A stretch of DNA of 38,881 nucleotides from Chara braunii (Eukaryota > Streptophyta > Charophyceae > Charales > Characeae): positions 1,040,022-1,078,902 of the forward strand of contig BFEA01000088.1 in the NCBI GenBank assembly GCA_003427395.1, given 5' to 3'. Position numbers and translations under genes: made by a program. Below, piece after piece: positions 18,304 to 27,431 of the stretch. The stretch's first letter is position 1. Every line of letters starts with the position of its first letter. The notes beneath the pieces are model-generated. The model saw only the letters and a program-made list of their open reading frames with translations. It was not told the DNA's origin and made no database searches.

Positions 18304-21300
18304 TTATTTTTTTTTGTTGAAAAACAATTCTCTCTTGAGGGGCGGGTGCAGCTGGCTCCAGGCTGTCCACAGTCCCTTGGCCAGCGGTGAGGACAGCTGT
18401 CTGCGAGCGAAGGAGGACATGAAGATACAGGACCAGACATCCTCGCCACGTGATAGGGAGAGCTCCTGTTGGATCAGGTACTCAAGCACCATGAGCCAGT
18501 TCCTACGTTCTGTTTGAGTCGCCGCTTTCAGAAGCCATTTGGTGAGCAGGGCGAGGTTTTGCTTTCTCGGATCTATCTCCCCAAGGCCTCCTTCAGTCCT
18601 GCCGGTCGTCACCTTGGACCATGCGCATTTGGTGATGTACCCCTGATAGCGTGCTGCATCCGCTGTCAGGTGCCTAGTGACTGCCTTAGGGATTAAGCAG
18701 ACCGCTGCTATGTACCAGAGTTGAGCAAAGACGACTGAATTTATGAGGAGGGCTCGTCCGAGGAGCGACATACCGACTGCAACCCGACATCGCTGCAGTC
18801 CAGCTTGAGTTTTGGCTTGGAGAATCTCATTTTGCTTCGGTCTTGCATCTGTTAAGGAGACTTGCACTCCCAAGTAACGCTCCGAGAGGTCGGGGGGTAT
18901 TCGCTTCATTCCCCAGTCTTGTCCCGACAGATCGTAGTCGTCGGGGAGGAAGTATACTGATTTGCTCCAATTGACCTGGGCTTCAGAGAGTGTGGCATAG
19001 GCGTCAAGGTTATCTTTAGCCTCTTGCATGGATTCCGGTGTAGCCTCCATCACCAGCAGGAGGTCATCAGCTATGGCTCCAGTTAGAAGAGTTTCTCCGG
19101 TGCTGAGGCTCAGGCCTTGGATGCGCTGTGATGCTCTGAAGTAGTTTAGGAGGACCTCCATTTGAACAGCAAACAGGAGTGACGCTAGGGGGCAGCCTTG
19201 CCTTAGGGAACGCATCAGCGAGAAAGTAGGTGAGAGGAAGCCATTAACGTTCACTGTGGCCGTTGAGTCGGTATAAAGTTCACTCACCCATGCACGGTAA
19301 TTCGGCCCAAAGCCCATGTGCTCGAGAGTGGCGAGCACGAAGGACCAGTTCACTCGATCGTACGCCTTCTCAAGATCGAGCATTGCTGCCACCACCTCCC
19401 TCCTTTCTCGTTGTATGATTTCCAAAGCTCCTATAGCCGCCAATATGTTTTCTGCGATTGAGCGCCCCTGTACAAACGCGCCTTGGTCCACATGAACGAG
19501 GCTGGGGAGATACGGTGCCAGTCGACGCAGTCGTCTAGCAAGGAGCTTGGCTAATATCTTGTACGACACGTTTAGTCTTGAGATGGGTCGCCAGTTTCGA
19601 ATGTTGGACTTATCACCCTTCTTGTAGATTAGTGTGATGATCCCCAACTTCATATCTTCGGTCATGGATCCTCCCTCCAATACGCGATTGTAGAGAGAAA
19701 GCAGCTCCGGTCCAATATGTTCCCAACAGGCTTCATAGAATTCGACTGGCAAGCCATCTGACCCGGGGCTCTTACCACGTGCCATGCTTTTGACCGCTTC
19801 CCATAACTCTTCCAAGGCGATAGGACGCTCGAGGATAGCTTGCTCTTCCGAGGACAGGCGTACATGAGTGTGTTGCCACATGTCGTGCTCATCTCTGAGT
19901 TTCTGCAGCGTTAGATCCGGCTGTCTTCTGCTTCTCAGTATATCACTGAAGTAGGCCAGAGCATGCTCCCCGATTTCCGAGGAGCTCTTGGCAACTGCTG
20001 CCTCCGGAAAGAAGGGGTGTTGTAGCTCCCTTATCAGTGCGTGAGCCCGCGGTGGGCATAGGCGCTGAAAGGTTTCTTTAGTAAGTCTGTCACCAGTAAT
20101 CATCCCCTTCTCTTGGGCTCTCCTTGCCCGCAGCATTTGCTGTTCCACTTGCAGTTCCTCTAGTCTTTGCAGCCACAGGTTCCTTCTGCGTTGCCAGTAG
20201 AGTTCCGCCAAAGGTCCCCTGTCCAATTCTGCCTCCGCTTCCGCAATCATGGTACGACACTCTTCTTCTTGTTGCCGTCTGGTTCTTGCCTGTATTCTTG
20301 AAAAGGTGTCTAGGGCCCGCGTTACGATCCGGAGACCCATCTGCAGCCAGCTTGCTTCTGTGTCGAAGGTAGGTCTTGCTTGCTGCCAATCCCTCCAATG
20401 CGCTGCTACCCAATCGGTGACCCCTGGAAGATTAAGGAGGTCTGTATTTAACCGGAATGTCCCAGGGCCTCGAGCGAGATTTGTTGCCAGCTCAAAATTA
20501 GCTGTGAGCTGGCGATGATCGGACAACGATTCAATGCTACAGGCGACGGTAGCCAGGGCCTGCCACGGGTCCCCCTTGGCCAGGATGAGGTCAAGTCTTC
20601 TCTTGGGTGGCGGCCTGTTTTCAGATTGCTGGGAGGAGAACCAGGTGAAGCCTGACTCAGTTGGATGTGTGGTACGGAACATGTCTGTAAACCCTCTACT
20701 CGCCATAAAATTGCTCAGCATCACTGCATCAGTCTTCCTCGGTGCCACCTCGGGGGAGTCGAGCCCAGGTGTAAGAGTGACATTGAAGTCACCTGCCAAG
20801 ATAACGTTATCCTCGTCAGGTACGATTGCTGGTAATTCCTCAAAAAAGGATCTCCGCTCAGCGGGCTCCGCTGGTGCATAGATAGTCATAAGGGTCCAGG
20901 CCTCAGTCCCCAGCTGAATCTGGACCCATGCCCAGCGTCCCCAAATGTCATACTCCTGGTCCAAAATCTCTGCGTTTAGATTTCTGTGAAGTAAGATGGC
21001 ACAACCTCCTCTAGTGTCTGAAGCCGGAGCCCAGATCTGTGGCCCTTGCCACCAATTCTGGATCTGCTGAATGCGATGCTCATCCAGCTTGGTCTCCTGC
21101 AGGAACAGTACCTGAATTCTTTGACCATGTACCCAGGTTTTAATTCTTGGTTTCTTGTGCCGTCCAGTCGAATCCCCCAGTCCCCGCACGTTCCAGGTGC
21201 CCACTCTAAGGCTGGCCATGGGTTTGGTCTTGTGCGGTGGGCATTTGGATCCGCTGCTCCTCTTCTGGTTGCTGCCTGGGCTGCCTTGGTCTTCTTGCTG

Positions 21301-21309
21301 TGTCTGCAT
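18304..21309 (-). CDS. LINE ORF2: endonuclease - reverse transcriptase
   Basis: 1001 residues, uninterrupted. Met31 is the likelier start because the endonuclease begins at once with GTWNVRG (37-43). Endonuclease motifs: FLQETKL, GDFN (173-176), RLDLIL and SDHR (263-266), all with expected catalytic residues. RT motifs: KGDKSNIRNWRPIS, QGAFVQGRSI, MLDLEKAYDRVNW, LRQGCPLASLLF and the catalytic box IADD (746-749). L1 RTs normally have F/YADD; the Ile is unusual but both Asp residues remain. About 150 residues follow the RT palm/thumb, with the stop codon inside the A-rich tail, so there is almost no 3' UTR. The N-terminus overlaps the upstream ORF by about 100 bases in another frame. The enzyme would nick target DNA and prime reverse transcription in place. 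Confidence 0.93.
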   Translation of the reverse strand: MQTQQEDQGSPGSNQKRSSGSKCPPHKTKPMASLRVGTWNVRGLGDSTGRHKKPRIKTWVHGQRIQVLFLQETKLDEHRIQQIQNWWQGPQIWAPASDTRGGCAILLHRNLNAEILDQEYDIWGRWAWVQIQLGTEAWTLMTIYAPAEPAERRSFFEELPAIVPDEDNVILAGDFNVTLTPGLDSPEVAPRKTDAVMLSNFMASRGFTDMFRTTHPTESGFTWFSSQQSENRPPPKRRLDLILAKGDPWQALATVACSIESLSDHRQLTANFELATNLARGPGTFRLNTDLLNLPGVTDWVAAHWRDWQQARPTFDTEASWLQMGLRIVTRALDTFSRIQARTRRQQEEECRTMIAEAEAELDRGPLAELYWQRRRNLWLQRLEELQVEQQMLRARRAQEKGMITGDRLTKETFQRLCPPRAHALIRELQHPFFPEAAVAKSSSEIGEHALAYFSDILRSRRQPDLTLQKLRDEHDMWQHTHVRLSSEEQAILERPIALEELWEAVKSMARGKSPGSDGLPVEFYEACWEHIGPELLSLYNRVLEGGSMTEDMKLGIITLIYKKGDKSNIRNWRPISRLNVSYKILAKLLARRLRRLAPYLPSLVHVDQGAFVQGRSIAENILAAIGALEIIQRERREVVAAMLDLEKAYDRVNWSFVLATLEHMGFGPNYRAWVSELYTDSTATVNVNGFLSPTFSLMRSLRQGCPLASLLFAVQMEVLLNYFRASQRIQGLSLSTGETLLTGAIADDLLLVMEATPESMQEAKDNLDAYATLSEAQVNWSKSVYFLPDDYDLSGQDWGMKRIPPDLSERYLGVQVSLTDARPKQNEILQAKTQAGLQRCRVAVGMSLLGRALLINSVVFAQLWYIAAVCLIPKAVTRHLTADAARYQGYITKCAWSKVTTGRTEGGLGEIDPRKQNLALLTKWLLKAATQTERRNWLMVLEYLIQQELSLSRGEDVWSCIFMSSFARRQLSSPLAKGLWTAWSQLHPPLKRELFFNKKK

Positions 21310-22570
21310 CCTGGGGAGCTCCCCAGGCTGCCAACAGCGTACTTCTGAACCCTGCTGATTGCGGCTGCTTGTCCGTTGCTAGAGTGTTACAGAAGTCTAC
21401 AAGGAGCTTGACATTAATATCGTCAGTAAGGAAGACGTCTTGCAGGTCCGTGTTTGCAGCTGAAGCCAGCCAGGTGGAGGGTAGCCAAACCACTCCCTGT
21501 GTGGCCAGCAACGCTGCAGCATCAAGGCTCACCTTGACATCCAGCATTCCAATGGAAAAATGCCAGCTTCCCCCCGCTGCCGCAGCTATGGTCTTTCGGC
21601 CAATGCGTATCCCCGGAATCAACCGAAAGGGGAAGCGATCCACGATAAAAGTTGCAGCAATCGCTTTGATGGCCTCTTTGGATGTTGGTGAAGCGCTAAC
21701 GGCAATCGTTGGCACAACCAGCTGTCCTTTATCTGTCCGCCTGGACATAAACTTAGTGCCCTGGGGAAACAGCATGAAGCACAACAGTACCAATTGATGT
21801 CGAACCACACCTGCTGCTGCCCCTGCCCTGCTGCTGGAAGGCTGCGCTGCCAGAGGAACTACTTGTGCATTTGGAGGTGGCGGCAGTGGGCCTTGGGGCA
21901 GAAACCCAGGGCCTGTGGCATGTGGGGCGGCTGCGAAGAAATCTATGTCACCACCCTCCTCTTCTTGCGTGATTTGGCCATCTCCATCTTCATTCATTCT
22001 CCTCTGCTTGAAGGGGGTACGCAGCACCAGTCTTTGGTCTCGCATTGCTGCATCTGCTGACGCCGGCATGATGGAGGAGTGCTCTGCAACCAGTCTTGGG
22101 TCTTCACCGATACGGCCAGTTGTTGAGCGTGTGTCCCCTTGCACGTTTCCACTTGTGTCAGTTCCTATGGGTGGGTGCATTGCGAATGCAGGGTTAGAGT
22201 ATATACTGAAGTTCTGTAGTGATTGGTGGTATTGGGTTGGCTGGGTAGCTGGAAGTCCGGTGCTGGCGCTCGTGGTGGGCTGCAGGAGGTTGGGTGGCGG
22301 TGCCATAGGGAGAGCCGGCCGGGGTGGGGGTAGTCCGGGCAGCGGGGGGTATCCGTAGTGTGTGGGAGCTCCAATGTGTAGAGTTGGTGGAGGAGGGTGG
22401 TGTGTGATGGAGACGAGTGGTGGCGACCTGGCGAAGACTGAGCTTCTCTGCTGAAGCTGAGAATTGGAGCCTTCACTGAATGAGGGGATTGACTGTGTTG
22501 CAGGGGCTATAGAAGCTGTTGGGTGTGGCTGTGGTTGGTAGTGCGCGGGGATGTGCGCTGGGTTCTGCAA
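21206..22570 (-). CDS. LINE ORF1, second part
   Basis: 454-codon open frame between the zinc-knuckle part of ORF1 and ORF2. The first 160 residues are Pro/Ser/Gln/His-rich and low complexity. The C-terminal 200 contain a folded-looking region (MLFPQGTKFMS, IAATFIVDRFPFRL, LLVDFCNTLATD) that I cannot assign. No ATG near its 5' end; the frame opens just after an in-frame TAA. The bases before it, TCCTCTTTGCAG, look like a plant 3' splice site, so it could be joined to the upstream part by splicing. Otherwise an indel separates them. Confidence 0.6.
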   Translation of the reverse strand: MQNPAHIPAHYQPQPHPTASIAPATQSIPSFSEGSNSQLQQRSSVFARSPPLVSITHHPPPPTLHIGAPTHYGYPPLPGLPPPRPALPMAPPPNLLQPTTSASTGLPATQPTQYHQSLQNFSIYSNPAFAMHPPIGTDTSGNVQGDTRSTTGRIGEDPRLVAEHSSIMPASADAAMRDQRLVLRTPFKQRRMNEDGDGQITQEEEGGDIDFFAAAPHATGPGFLPQGPLPPPPNAQVVPLAAQPSSSRAGAAAGVVRHQLVLLCFMLFPQGTKFMSRRTDKGQLVVPTIAVSASPTSKEAIKAIAATFIVDRFPFRLIPGIRIGRKTIAAAAGGSWHFSIGMLDVKVSLDAAALLATQGVVWLPSTWLASAANTDLQDVFLTDDINVKLLVDFCNTLATDKQPQSAGFRSTLLAAWGAPQDADTARRPRQPRQQPEEEQRIQMPTAQDQTHGQP

Positions 22571-23790
22571 AGAGGATTATGGTAAGGGGGGGTGGTAGGG
22601 GACCAGTGTTCCTGCCACATGACCAGACGGGGGGGGGGGGGGGGTACATTGCTGTGCATGAGGGGTTGGGCACTGGAAACTGACAGAATGGGCAGATTTT
22701 GGTGGCTCGGGTGCTGGGGTGCTTGCGCTGCGGAGGGTCCTTGCGGGTGCGGGTGTGGTGGGCGGTTCTGTGTGGCTGCAGTTGGGGCTTGGGGCTGTCT
22801 GTGCTGCGTTCGATTGTTTTGCATCTGTGGACGTGGCGAAGGGGGGGGTGCTCGACCCCCTCCTCGGTTGCTTCCCCGGCCGCGGCCTCTGGATCTTCTT
22901 CTAGGTGGCATTGGCTTGTTAAAGCGAGGGCAGTCTGGATCGAACTCGTCATGAAACCACCAGAGACATTTCTGGCAGAAGATTGTATCTTGATTGGCAA
23001 ACTGAATTTTGAGGATCTGTCCTAAAGGCCTATGGAGGGCAACCCACTCCATGAACGTGTTTCTGACTGAGGGATCACAATCTATTTTAACATTCCCTAG
23101 TCGTGGTTCGTCTTCCCGTTTTTCGGGGGGGTGCATGCAGATGATTGGGCCCATTAGACGCTGGACTGCGTCTCTCAGCGAGAACATAGCACCAAGAGGA
23201 ACCCTCAGTGCTATTATTTTGAATTTGGCAGCTGATTCCGCATTTCTGAGCTGTTCCAATTCCTGCTGCGTCATCCATGGACGGAAGGTCACTTTGACCA
23301 GTCCATCTCTCGTGGGAATGAAGTCCGTGCCCTTGGAAGTCAGCCATTGAGCGATCTGTTGTGTCCGTGCTATGTACGACATCACATTGGGCCCCTCCCC
23401 GTGTGTGCGCCCTCTCCTTTGCGTCGGATTGAAATTAACGTCCTCGAACCATGCATCTTCATAGATGCGGATAAATTGCTCCCGCTGTGCAACCGAAAAG
23501 GTGGCCGCCCTTGACTCGAAGATGACAATAACTGTCCTTTCCTTGAGCCATGCAACTGTGGCTTCATCTACGTCTTCCCTTAAATTGAGGTAACCCACTC
23601 CGTCCACTATCTCTACATCGCCGTGTGAGAAGGATGTCTCCGGGAAGAGGCCGTCATCATAACAGCTGTCGAGGAGATTGCGAATTCTCGCAAGGTCATC
23701 AGGCTGAGGAGGATTTTGTGTTGGGGCTGCCATGCCACCCAGTTGGTAGCCTGCTTGAGGGCCCGCTTGTGGTAGCTCATTTCCATTCAT
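22507..23790 (-). CDS. LINE ORF1, first part (RNA-binding Gag-like)
   Basis: The frame extends to 23925, but the ATG at 23790 is the better start. It would bind element RNA. Residues 130-250 resemble the DUF4283 region of plant L1 ORF1 proteins (VKVTFRPWM, IIALRVPLGAMF, LGNVKIDCD). A knuckle-like C-x2-C-x4-H-x6-C follows (FCQKCLWWFHDEFDPDC), then an Arg/Gly-rich stretch (RRRSRGRGRG) and a Pro/Gln/His-rich tail. A 16-G run on the plus strand (22629-22644) lies in the tail and is a likely site of length error. Confidence 0.72.
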   Translation of the reverse strand: MNGNELPQAGPQAGYQLGGMAAPTQNPPQPDDLARIRNLLDSCYDDGLFPETSFSHGDVEIVDGVGYLNLREDVDEATVAWLKERTVIVIFESRAATFSVAQREQFIRIYEDAWFEDVNFNPTQRRGRTHGEGPNVMSYIARTQQIAQWLTSKGTDFIPTRDGLVKVTFRPWMTQQELEQLRNAESAAKFKIIALRVPLGAMFSLRDAVQRLMGPIICMHPPEKREDEPRLGNVKIDCDPSVRNTFMEWVALHRPLGQILKIQFANQDTIFCQKCLWWFHDEFDPDCPRFNKPMPPRRRSRGRGRGSNRGGGRAPPPSPRPQMQNNRTQHRQPQAPTAATQNRPPHPHPQGPSAAQAPQHPSHQNLPILSVSSAQPLMHSNVPPPPPRLVMWQEHWSPTTPPYHNPLCRTQRTSPRTTNHSHTQQLL

Positions 23791-24097
23791 TATGAGGTCA
23801 ATGCAGCTAGTGGGTGAGACAGTCCTAAGTACGAGGCGGAGGGAGAGAGGGAAGGTGTGGGGTCTCGCAGATGACTGGAAGGTAGGGGCGGATGGGCTGT
23901 GGACACGAGGGATCTGATGAAACAATGAGTTGTATAGGGGGGGGATTATGGGTGCACGATGGGCGAGAGGCAGATCTTGTAGGGCTGCAGGATAAAGTGG
24001 TGAGCCTACGCGGGGGATATGCTTGACCCAAGGTAAAAGAAGCCAGGAAAAGGTTAACCCTGGCTCGAGTGTTGGGCAGACAGTAGAGGTTGACGGT

Positions 24098-24602
24098 ACT
24101 AGAGAGTCAGGGATCTATGGAATACTTCTCGGCAGGGAAGAATAACATTCGTGTGCTGATGAAGGAAGGCGATTATATGTGAAATAAGTAAGTCAAAGTC
24201 GGGGTCGAGATGTAGTTATTCAACGAGTGGGACTAGAGTATTAGTGATTGGTAGGATGTTCCAGGTGTGCCGGGGGTCGGTCGTAGTCAAAGCAAAGCAA
24301 AATGGGTTAGGTTATAGAGAGATCTGTTACTAGGGAGTTAGGGATCTATGGAATACTCTCGGCAAGGAGGAATAGCATTCGTGTGCTGGTGAAGGTAGGC
24401 GATTATATGTGAAATAAGTAAGTCAAACCGGGGTAGAGATGTAGGTATTCAACGAGTGGGACTAGGGTATTGGAGATTGTAAGATGTTCCGGGGGTGACA
24501 GGGGTCGGTCGTAGTCGAAGCAAAGTAAAGAAGAAGAAAAACCTCAGGTCAACGCTAACCGAAAGCGTGGTAGGCGATGGGTTAGGTTATAGAGAGATCT
24601 GG
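24098..24602 (-). repeat. Tandem monomers in the LINE 5' region
   Basis: Two head-to-tail units: 24098-24327 and 24328-24602, with GGATCTATGG at 24111 and 24342 (offset 231). Each ends in GGTTAGGTTATAGAGAGATC. The second unit has about 45 extra bases near 24536-24576. They lie directly upstream of ORF1 on its strand, where an internal promoter would be. Confidence 0.7.
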
Positions 24603-25100
24603 TGAAGGTATAGACAGGGGATAGTAACTCGGAGTAAGAATAGGTACACGTGAAATGGCACGTCACCTGACTCTTCATGCCGATGGAGCCTCAGTGTGTC
24701 CTGTAAGGTACCGAAACTGCCGAAGAAGAAGGAACTGCCCTAGTCGGCGGGCAATATCTCACAGTGCTTTCCGGGGACAGGGCGTCAACGCCTGTCCGTA
24801 TTGCTCATAGTACACATGAAGTATTGGTAAAATCTGACTCGTCCACTCGCTCCCATGCCCCCCCAATTTCCATGGAGACGGGTTGGCTTGGCGATGGTTG
24901 CCTCGCGGGGTGGTAAGCGATGCTCACTTTCGTCGGCTTCGTGCCAGCTAGGTGAGTGACGAGACCGGTTCTCCAGAACCGGTAGCGCTGTGGCGGAGCG
25001 CTCCGCACCGGCCGTAGCGCCTCCCTTCTACCCAAGACCCAGGTTTAATGTTGGCCATGAGCCCGAAAAACAATTCATTACACATTTAAAACAAAGAGGC
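24603..25100. other. Unassigned sequence
   Basis: No gene recognised. It has a perfect inverted repeat ACCGGTTCT-CC-AGAACCGGT (24964-24983) and a GC-rich palindromic stretch (GGAGCGCTCC, about 24995). It ends with AT-rich sequence before the U2 segment; no plant snRNA upstream element is visible. Confidence 0.5.
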
Positions 25101-25185
25101 ATACCTTTCTCGGCCTTTTGGCTAAGATCAAGTGTAGTATCTGTTCTGATCAGTTTAATATCTGATATGTGGTCCATCGGACCAC
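25101..25185 (+). ncRNA. U2 snRNA 5' segment with A-rich tail (truncated retrocopy or U2-headed SINE)
   Basis: Begins ATACCTTTCTCGGCC, the plant U2 5' end, and runs through stem-loop I, the branch-point recognition sequence GTAGTA (25134-25139) and stem-loop II (GTGG-TCCATCGGA-CCAC). It then passes straight into A9-T-A5-T-A10 instead of the Sm site and stem-loops III/IV. I see no TATA at -30 or plant upstream sequence element. A functional U2 needs the Sm site, so this is a processed copy made by LINE machinery or the head of a U2-derived SINE. The flanks AAAGAGGC and AAATGAGGC may be a diverged target duplication. Confidence 0.9.
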
Positions 25186-25380
25186 AAAAAAAAAATAAAA
25201 ATAAAAAAAAAATGAGGCTGACCTCCTCACAATCTGGCCGGTAAGTCGACCTCACAATCTGGTCGGTACTGGGAGCCTTACCCAGCTTGGCTTTTGACGA
25301 GATCCCTGATGGAACCCGAGTTAGTGCATGTCCCTACCTACCGTTGATTGAATCATTCAGTTGTGCTATCGAAGCGGAGG

Positions 25381-25483
25381 AGAAGGTGCTGCTCCCCACC
25401 AATAGATGGAGCCTCCCCGGGAGTGCTAGCAGTGTCTGCTCTTACCAGCACCCTTAGCACCCGCTCGGGCTGTTCTTCTTCTT

Positions 25484-25514
<31 letters not shown>
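25381..25514 (+). repeat. Structured SINE-like module, copy c, with A30 tail
   Basis: Starts AGAAGGTGCTGCTCCCCACC and holds the same hairpins as copies a and b. It ends CTCGGGCTGTTCTTCTTCTTC followed by 30 A (25485-25514). The tail argues for retroposition by a poly(A)-dependent LINE. Confidence 0.75.
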
Positions 25515-25516
<2 letters not shown>

Positions 25517-26400
25517 ACTCACTCGACGCTGATACTTTCAATGGTTGACAACTTCGTTAGTCTAAATGAGAAATTGGGGGGGGGTTGGTGACCAAGAGGA
25601 TAGTTACAGCTAATCTAGTGCAGCTATAGAACTTCACAGACCCACCAGCGGTCTGACCCCGGCTTAACATCGACCGAGAGGAGCTTCTTGCTCCTAGAGG
25701 TGGTAAATTGACACTCTCCTACCCTCTCAACCGCCTGCAGCTTACAACAACTGCCTACAGGAACCAAGTGCCCTGGTTCGTTTTTTTTTTGTGTTTGTAA
25801 ACGGGCGACTACCTTGAGATATCATCATTGAAGTTGACCGGCCCGAGTAATTCAGAATTATGTTATTCTGGGCATCTGATTGTTGAACATGATGGACTAT
25901 GGCGGCGCGGCGCAACTGGGAGCGCTGCGCCGCTCCGCTATCGGCTTGGTTCGTTGCGCGCTCGTAGTGCTTCGTTGACTTCGTTTTCTGGCGGCGCGCC
26001 CTCGGGCGATCTCACATGCGCAGATAGGCGATGGTGGCTGGGGAATCTTCTGCCTAGTGCACGGTGCACACCTTGAGTGGCCACCGATGTGTAGGCTGCT
26101 ACTGGGACGCTCTTCCAGCTTTGCCAATTAGGGAAAGTCGTCTTTAAGTTAGGCTCTGCGCTTCGTCCGAGTGGTGTCGCAGGTTGGCACGCTGGCGAAG
26201 GGGAGATTATCGTTGGAAGAAGGATGTTCTCCATGAGTTTTTGTTCCGCCATAGTGAGGCCTTGTTCCTCTGCTCCTGCGCAGTGTTGAGGGGGGTGGTC
26301 GGGAATCGCGGGCGGCAAGGGGGGAGCGCGTTCTCACGTGGAGTGGGAGGAGGGAGATCGTTCAAGTGCGAGCATTCGGAAGGGACTGCAAGACGCTCGT
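25515..26400. other. Unassigned sequence with a shared 3' motif
   Basis: No gene recognised. GGAACCAAGTGCCCTGGTTCGT (hairpin GAACCA/TGGTTC, about 25759-25780) is followed by a T run; its reverse complement, with one change, occurs at about 15157 after a T run. A GC hairpin GCGGCGC/GCGCCGC lies near 25907-25933. Confidence 0.45.
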
Positions 26401-26467
26401 CATCAACACCATCATCATCCTGTTGTCATCATAGGGCACTGTGCGTCATCATCATCATCATCTTCAC

Positions 26468-26510
<43 letters not shown>

Positions 26511-26815
26511 GTCGTTATCATCATCATCATAATCATTATAATCATCATCATCACTACTGACATCATTATCATCATCTTCATCATCATTATCATATCACCA
26601 TCATCATCATCATCAGTTTGTAATCATAGGGGCTGTTAATGATCAGCATCATCATTCTGTTTTCATTTTCATCATTACCATCATCATCATCAGTTTGTTA
26701 TCATTAGACGTTGCTCTTCAAGGCATTGTTTGCCTTTTGCATCAGCAGGTGAGTTGGGCGTCACCATCATCCTCATCATCATCATCTTCAGGGTGCTGTT
26801 CATCGTCATCAGCAA
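26401..26815. repeat. (CAT/ATC)n microsatellite, interrupted
   Basis: Trinucleotide repeat, densest at 26445-26625, with scattered substitutions and short unique islands up to about 26815. It translates to Ser, His or Ile runs by frame and is not a gene. Confidence 0.9.
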
Positions 26816-27430
26816 AATAAAAAACTCATCTACCTTTTCATCGTAAGTTTAAAAAATTTCTGATTCCTCCATTCATATTTTAGGAATCCTATGGGGTTAT
26901 TGCATATTTTCAAAGAGGCCCTGCTTTTAACTGTAGTCGGCTGGATCGGATTGTTCCAGGAGGGCTAAGCGGTAGGAAGGGGGTGGGGGGAGCTCTATCT
27001 TGCAGGGGCATCACAAGGTGGGGGGTGATTGTCTCAAAGAAGGTAGGGGCGGAGTAGGGGGTTGCGCTATTCTGGGGCAGGGGCTGGTGCGTGGGTCAAC
27101 ATCAGCCCCTGCAGAGGCAGAAATGGGCAAGGGGCGGGGGGCCATGCTTTAGGTGGGAACTGCGTGCTCCTGGGGAAAGGGGGGTAGAGGGTTGGTCCTA
27201 TATTGGGGCCGAGGGAGAGTGGATGACCCACCTCGACGGAGGCAGTGTAGGGCTTAGGGGGTTGGGGCAAGGGGAGGGAGGGGCGATCTCTCTTGAATAA
27301 GTCTATCATCCAGTTTACTATTTCCTTCCATTGGTTTGCCTCTCGAGGAGGCTGTAGGAATATGTGCTATCTGGCAAGTCATCTGTGATCCTGCGAAGGG
27401 TGGTTGAAAATTCGGTGGCCCTCGAAGACT
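26816..27430. other. Unassigned G-rich sequence
   Basis: No gene or repeat recognised; the plus strand is notably G-rich from 26960 to 27280. Confidence 0.5.
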
Positions 27431-27431
27431 G

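Larger units (their letters stand above)
18297..24602 (-). mobile_element. L1-type LINE, complete ORF2
   Basis: Minus-strand non-LTR retrotransposon. In transcription order: tandem 5' monomers (24602-24098), ORF1 (23790-22507 and 22570-21206), ORF2 with endonuclease and RT (21309-18304), then an A-rich tail, seen as TTTTTATTTTTTATTTTTTT at about 18295-18315. An AP-type endonuclease upstream of an RT with L1-style motifs places it in the L1 group common in plants. The exact 5' end and target duplication were not resolved. Confidence 0.85.

Noticed and set aside
23837-24031. N-terminal extension of LINE ORF1 upstream of 23790
   Set aside because: Composition is Ser/Pro/His-rich without conserved pattern, and the ATG at 23790 better fits the start of the conserved region.
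26184-26639. ORF with long Ile/Ser runs
   Set aside because: It is the CAT/ATC microsatellite read as codons.
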